A DNA stretch of 64,000 bases, from assembly GCA_015207365.1 (NCBI GenBank), contig JADEXA010000037.1, positions 1-64,000 on the forward strand. The letters run 5' to 3'. Positions 61,062 to 64,000 of the stretch are shown here, piece after piece. Each line of letters opens with the position of its first letter. Within the stretch, counting starts at the first letter, position 1. The stretch comes from Vacuolonema iberomarrocanum LEGE 07170 (GTDB lineage Bacteria > Cyanobacteriota > Cyanobacteriia > Elainellales > Elainellaceae). The notes under the pieces were generated by a model. It saw nothing but the letters and a program-made list of their open reading frames with translations. It was not told the DNA's origin and did not search any database. A program made the position numbers and the translations under genes.

Positions 61062-63215
61062 TTAGTCGTCGCCAGAAGCGGCGCGAGCCGTTGCAGCTTC
61101 GTCAGGGTGGATGCCGAGGCGTGTGAGGTTGATGCGTCCGCGTCCATCGATTTCGCGCACTTTGACCACTAGCTCTTCGCCGACAGAGACCTCATCTTCG
61201 ACCTTGCCGACCCGATAGTCAGCCAGTTGGGAAATGTGGATCATGCCCTCCTTACCGGGAAGGAATTCGACGAAAGCGCCAATGGGGATGATGCGAGTGA
61301 CTTTACCCACATAGACATCACCAGCGGAGAGCTTCTTCGTCATGCCTTCGATGATGCCGCGAGCCTGCTGCGCCTTGGCTCCATCGGTGGAGGAAATGGT
61401 AACGGTGCCGTCATCGTCGATATCGACTTTCGCGCCCGTTTGCTCGGTAATGCCCTTGATCGTCTTACCACCGGGACCAATGACCAGGCCGATCATGTCG
61501 GGATCGATCTTAATGGTTAGTAGGCGTGGTGCAGAGGGGGAAAGCTCCTTGCGAGGTTCCGAGAGCGCCTCATTCATCTTATCCAGAATATGGAGCCGTG
61601 CGCCCCGTGCCTGGTTAATAGCATCGGCAATAATGGCGACGGGCAATCCCGTGATTTTCATATCCATCTGGAGCGCCGTGATGCCAGTTTCGGTGCCTGC
61701 CACCTTAAAGTCCATATCGCCCAAAAAGTCTTCGATACCCTGGATATCGGTGAGGATGCGAACCTCTTCGCCTTCCTTAATCAGACCCATAGCGGCTCCG
61801 CTCACGGGTTTGGCGATCGGCACACCCGCATCCATCAGCGACAGGGTAGAGCCACAGACCGAACCCATGGATGTCGAGCCATTAGAGGACAGCACTTCAG
61901 ACACCACCCGAATCACGTAGGGGAATTCCTCTCTGGGCGGTAGCACAGGAAGCAGTGCCCGTTCGGCCAAGGCTCCGTGACCGACTTCGCGGCGACCAGG
62001 CGATCGCATCGGCTTCGTTTCACCCACCGAGTAGGGAGGCATGTTGTAGTGGTGCAAGTAGCGCTTCTGCTCATCGGGGTGCAGGTCGTCGAGTTCCTGC
62101 GCATCACCGGGAGTTCCTAGGGTGACGATCGACATCACCTGAGTCAATTCCCGCTGGAACAATGCACTGCCGTGAACCCGAGACGGGAGCAAGCTAGTGC
62201 GGCAGGTAATTTTCCGCACTTCGTCGAGTTTGCGGCCATCGACCCGCATCCCTTCCTCAATGATTTGGCCCCGCATCAGCTTCTTAGTGACGCCTTTGAA
62301 CACCGTGGGCAGTGCTTTGGGGTTGCTGTCAGCCGCCACGCGTACCGCATCGTCTTCGGCGAGTTCGGCGATCGCCTCTGCAACGGTTCCCTTCACCTCA
62401 TCCAGCTTCTCGTCCCGCTGGGGCTTGGTGTATTCGTAGTGCGCCAGGATTTCTTTGATCGAGCTGGTGCTTTTCTCGGTGATGAAGTCTTCCAGGGTGG
62501 AATCCACTTCAGGCGGATCGAGGTGGATGATTTCAATGCCCAGTTCTTCTAGCAGATTGCGCTGTTCTTGGATCAGGTCGCGAACCGCTTCGTAACCAAA
62601 GTCGATCGCCTCGATCATGTCATGTTCGGGCAACTGGTTGGCTCCAGCCTCCACCATGATGACGCCATCGGGGGAACCGGCCACGACCAAATCCAGGTCG
62701 CCCACCTCAATCTCGTTGTAGGTGGGGTTAATAATAAAGTCATCGCCAACTAGGCCGACCCGCACCGCCGCCATCGGGCCATTGAACGGAATCTGAGCCA
62801 GTAGCGTGGCGATCGAGGCTCCGGTCACTGCCAGCACATCGGGGGGAACCCGCTCATCCATCGATAGCGTCGTCGCGACAATTTGAATGTCGTCCCGCAA
62901 CCATTGGGGAAACAGGGGACGCATGGGTCGGTCAATCAAGCGGCTAATCAATGTAGCCTTTTCGGGCGGACGCCCTTCTCGACGCAAAAAACCGCCGGGG
63001 ATGCGCCCAGCGGCATACAATCTTTCTTCGTAATCCACCAACAACGGCAAAAAGTCGATGCCTTCTCGTCCTGAGGATTGCGTTGCGGCTACCAATACAG
63101 CGGTTTCTTCGGATTCGACTAGTACCGCCCCACCGGCCTGCGGTGCGAGCAGACCTACCTTCAGCCGAATCTCTCTTCCATCGAAAGAGATCGACTTGTC
63201 TATTTCTCCGATCAT
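61062..63215 (-). CDS. pnp: Polynucleotide phosphorylase
   Basis: 717 residues. A 3'-5' exoribonuclease using phosphate. Two RNase PH domains (about 1-235 and 320-545, with DRPMRPLFP and NGSTSMGSVCGS), KH domain (IGLVIGPGGKTIKGITEQTG) and S1 domain (PGKEGMIHISQLAD). No clear leader terminator or cold-shock element noticed. Family length as expected. Confidence 0.97.
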   Translation of the reverse strand: MIGEIDKSISFDGREIRLKVGLLAPQAGGAVLVESEETAVLVAATQSSGREGIDFLPLLVDYEERLYAAGRIPGGFLRREGRPPEKATLISRLIDRPMRPLFPQWLRDDIQIVATTLSMDERVPPDVLAVTGASIATLLAQIPFNGPMAAVRVGLVGDDFIINPTYNEIEVGDLDLVVAGSPDGVIMVEAGANQLPEHDMIEAIDFGYEAVRDLIQEQRNLLEELGIEIIHLDPPEVDSTLEDFITEKSTSSIKEILAHYEYTKPQRDEKLDEVKGTVAEAIAELAEDDAVRVAADSNPKALPTVFKGVTKKLMRGQIIEEGMRVDGRKLDEVRKITCRTSLLPSRVHGSALFQRELTQVMSIVTLGTPGDAQELDDLHPDEQKRYLHHYNMPPYSVGETKPMRSPGRREVGHGALAERALLPVLPPREEFPYVIRVVSEVLSSNGSTSMGSVCGSTLSLMDAGVPIAKPVSGAAMGLIKEGEEVRILTDIQGIEDFLGDMDFKVAGTETGITALQMDMKITGLPVAIIADAINQARGARLHILDKMNEALSEPRKELSPSAPRLLTIKIDPDMIGLVIGPGGKTIKGITEQTGAKVDIDDDGTVTISSTDGAKAQQARGIIEGMTKKLSAGDVYVGKVTRIIPIGAFVEFLPGKEGMIHISQLADYRVGKVEDEVSVGEELVVKVREIDGRGRINLTRLGIHPDEAATARAASGDD

Positions 63216-63331
63216 CGAATGCTTTATCCTTTTTCGTCTTTCTTGTTTTGTCTGTGGAAAATCCTAACACCGAACTTCAGGGGTGTCTCGAATTTTGACT
63301 GGAAGCCCTCGTTCGCTCGCTGGTGAATTTA

Positions 63332-64000
63332 TTAACGATTCAGGCAGAATGCCGTGTTGTCGAGTTGTGTAGCAGCCACGGAGCCAAACCATTCAGTGAA
63401 GATTTGTGAATGGCGATCGCTCTCCAAAAACGCATTGACTGCCTGTCGCCAGGTTGGATCCTCTGCTGGTAATGCTAGCCCATAAAACTCGCAGGTGAGC
63501 GGAAATTTGGGCACAAACTCATACGCGGACAGATCCAGCCCCAGTTGCTGGGCTTCACCCAATAGCAGAATGTCATCTTCGGCCAGTGCCGCGATCGAGC
63601 CATCGGCCAACGCCTGCAAGGCATCCTGCCGCGCTTCGACCCCCTCAAAGGCAACAATCTCCGCCTCGGGATACGCCTGCCGCACAAACGCCTCGGTGTT
63701 GGTATCGCGCACTACACCCAGCCGGACATCGGTGAGGGCAAGATTCGGGTTCACGGGCTCGGTGCTGCCATTGGGTATCAGTAAGCGGGTGCCAGCCGCC
63801 GCGATGGGTTGCGAAAACTGCACTCCCTCCAGGTCACTGCGAATGCCATTCGGGCCACATTCCAAATGCACCGTCCCTTCGCGAATCAGGGTGTAGCGAT
63901 TGGTCACGGTGGATGGCAACTCACTGGGCACAACCCCTTGCACAATGTTCAATTCTTCGCCCAAAAATTCGGCCAAGCCATTGACTAAATCAACGCAGTA
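63332..64000 (-). CDS. Amino-acid ABC transporter substrate-binding protein, 5' end outside window
   Basis: About 222 residues are inside the window; the start lies to the right of 64000. SBP_bac_3 family: the visible left end reads YCVDLVNGLAEFLGEEL, then LGVVRDTNTEAFVRQAYPEA and AEDDILLLGEA, and a Cys-containing C-terminus. Binds an amino acid or similar for an ABC importer. An internal TTG at 63976 is not the true start, as the reading frame continues past it. Confidence 0.85.
   Translation of the reverse strand, partial: YCVDLVNGLAEFLGEELNIVQGVVPSELPSTVTNRYTLIREGTVHLECGPNGIRSDLEGVQFSQPIAAAGTRLLIPNGSTEPVNPNLALTDVRLGVVRDTNTEAFVRQAYPEAEIVAFEGVEARQDALQALADGSIAALAEDDILLLGEAQQLGLDLSAYEFVPKFPLTCEFYGLALPAEDPTWRQAVNAFLESDRHSQIFTEWFGSVAATQLDNTAFCLNR

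Noticed and set aside
1..64000. CRISPR arrays, tRNA or rRNA genes
   Set aside because: No direct-repeat array and no sequence with a tRNA T-loop and anticodon arm, nor any rRNA, was found by eye.
1..64000. A nitrogenase or heterocyst gene cluster
   Set aside because: The only hint is the Mo-nitro_C protein, whose presence does not indicate nif genes.

Overview
The window is chromosomal DNA of a cyanobacterium. The octamer GCGATCGC (HIP1) recurs throughout, and many genes belong to oxygenic photosynthesis or to cyanobacterium-specific families: the dark-operative protochlorophyllide reductase subunit ChlB, the photosystem I assembly factor Ycf3, the clock output regulator RpaA, a GUN4-domain protein, the demethylphylloquinone reductase NdbB and a Mo-nitrogenase C-terminal-domain protein. 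I saw no tRNA, rRNA, CRISPR array or full insertion sequence. The long gaps and many dispersed palindromes suggest a filamentous or large-genome species; that is inference.

Layout. 0.5-10.7 kb: cell-envelope and exported proteins (amidase/glucosaminidase, L,D-transpeptidase, a 1153-residue binding-protein/DUF4912 chimera, Cys-rich secreted protein) plus a fused arsenosugar-type glycosyltransferase. 11-19.3 kb: TPR lipoprotein-like gene, ECF-type ABC ATPase, rsmG, aldo/keto reductase, glyoxalase-fold protein, HAD hydrolase, Uma2 nuclease, ndbB and pterin dehydratase. 19.4-23 kb: a structured non-coding stretch, a GUN4 gene, the Mo-nitrogenase C-terminal-domain gene and rpaA. 23.2-30.3 kb: GT2 glycosyltransferase, a ParB-like gene preceded by three 22-bp repeats, LOG protein, two small membrane protein genes (DUF1622, HdeD), and hypotheticals. 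30.7-39 kb: 8-oxoguanine-deaminase-like amidohydrolase, PPC/TPR protein, dcd, a 1015-residue PAS/GAF histidine kinase and a PhyH-type dioxygenase. 39.5-49.2 kb: chlB, a Uma2 gene between two hairpin repeats, a UPF0175 gene broken by a small transposable palindrome, a ferredoxin-adenylate cyclase fusion, an EF-G paralogue, ycf3, gatC. 49.3-64 kb: prolyl oligopeptidase, P-loop kinase, murD, def, lipoprotein, DMT exporter, cysteine-dioxygenase-like cupin beside an SDR remnant, GST, an AT-rich HEPN-type gene with no HIP1 sites, GNAT, pnp and a 5'-truncated amino-acid-binding protein.

The most informative feature is a population of short palindromic elements. At least four families (A-D below) lie at TA dinucleotides, with compatible TA duplications visible for several copies. 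One copy (42013-42105) splits a UPF0175 gene; removing it with one TA restores a 93-codon frame exactly, which is direct evidence that it moved. Copies of family A keep their 90-bp hairpin while changing bases on both arms together. Elements also sit beside or inside each other (1922-2109 and about 30421-30640). Other items to check: three iteron-like repeats upstream of the ParB-like gene, a long-range paired RNA-like structure at 19399-19589, an Asn where the amidase family has its catalytic Glu, and the HEPN gene island.
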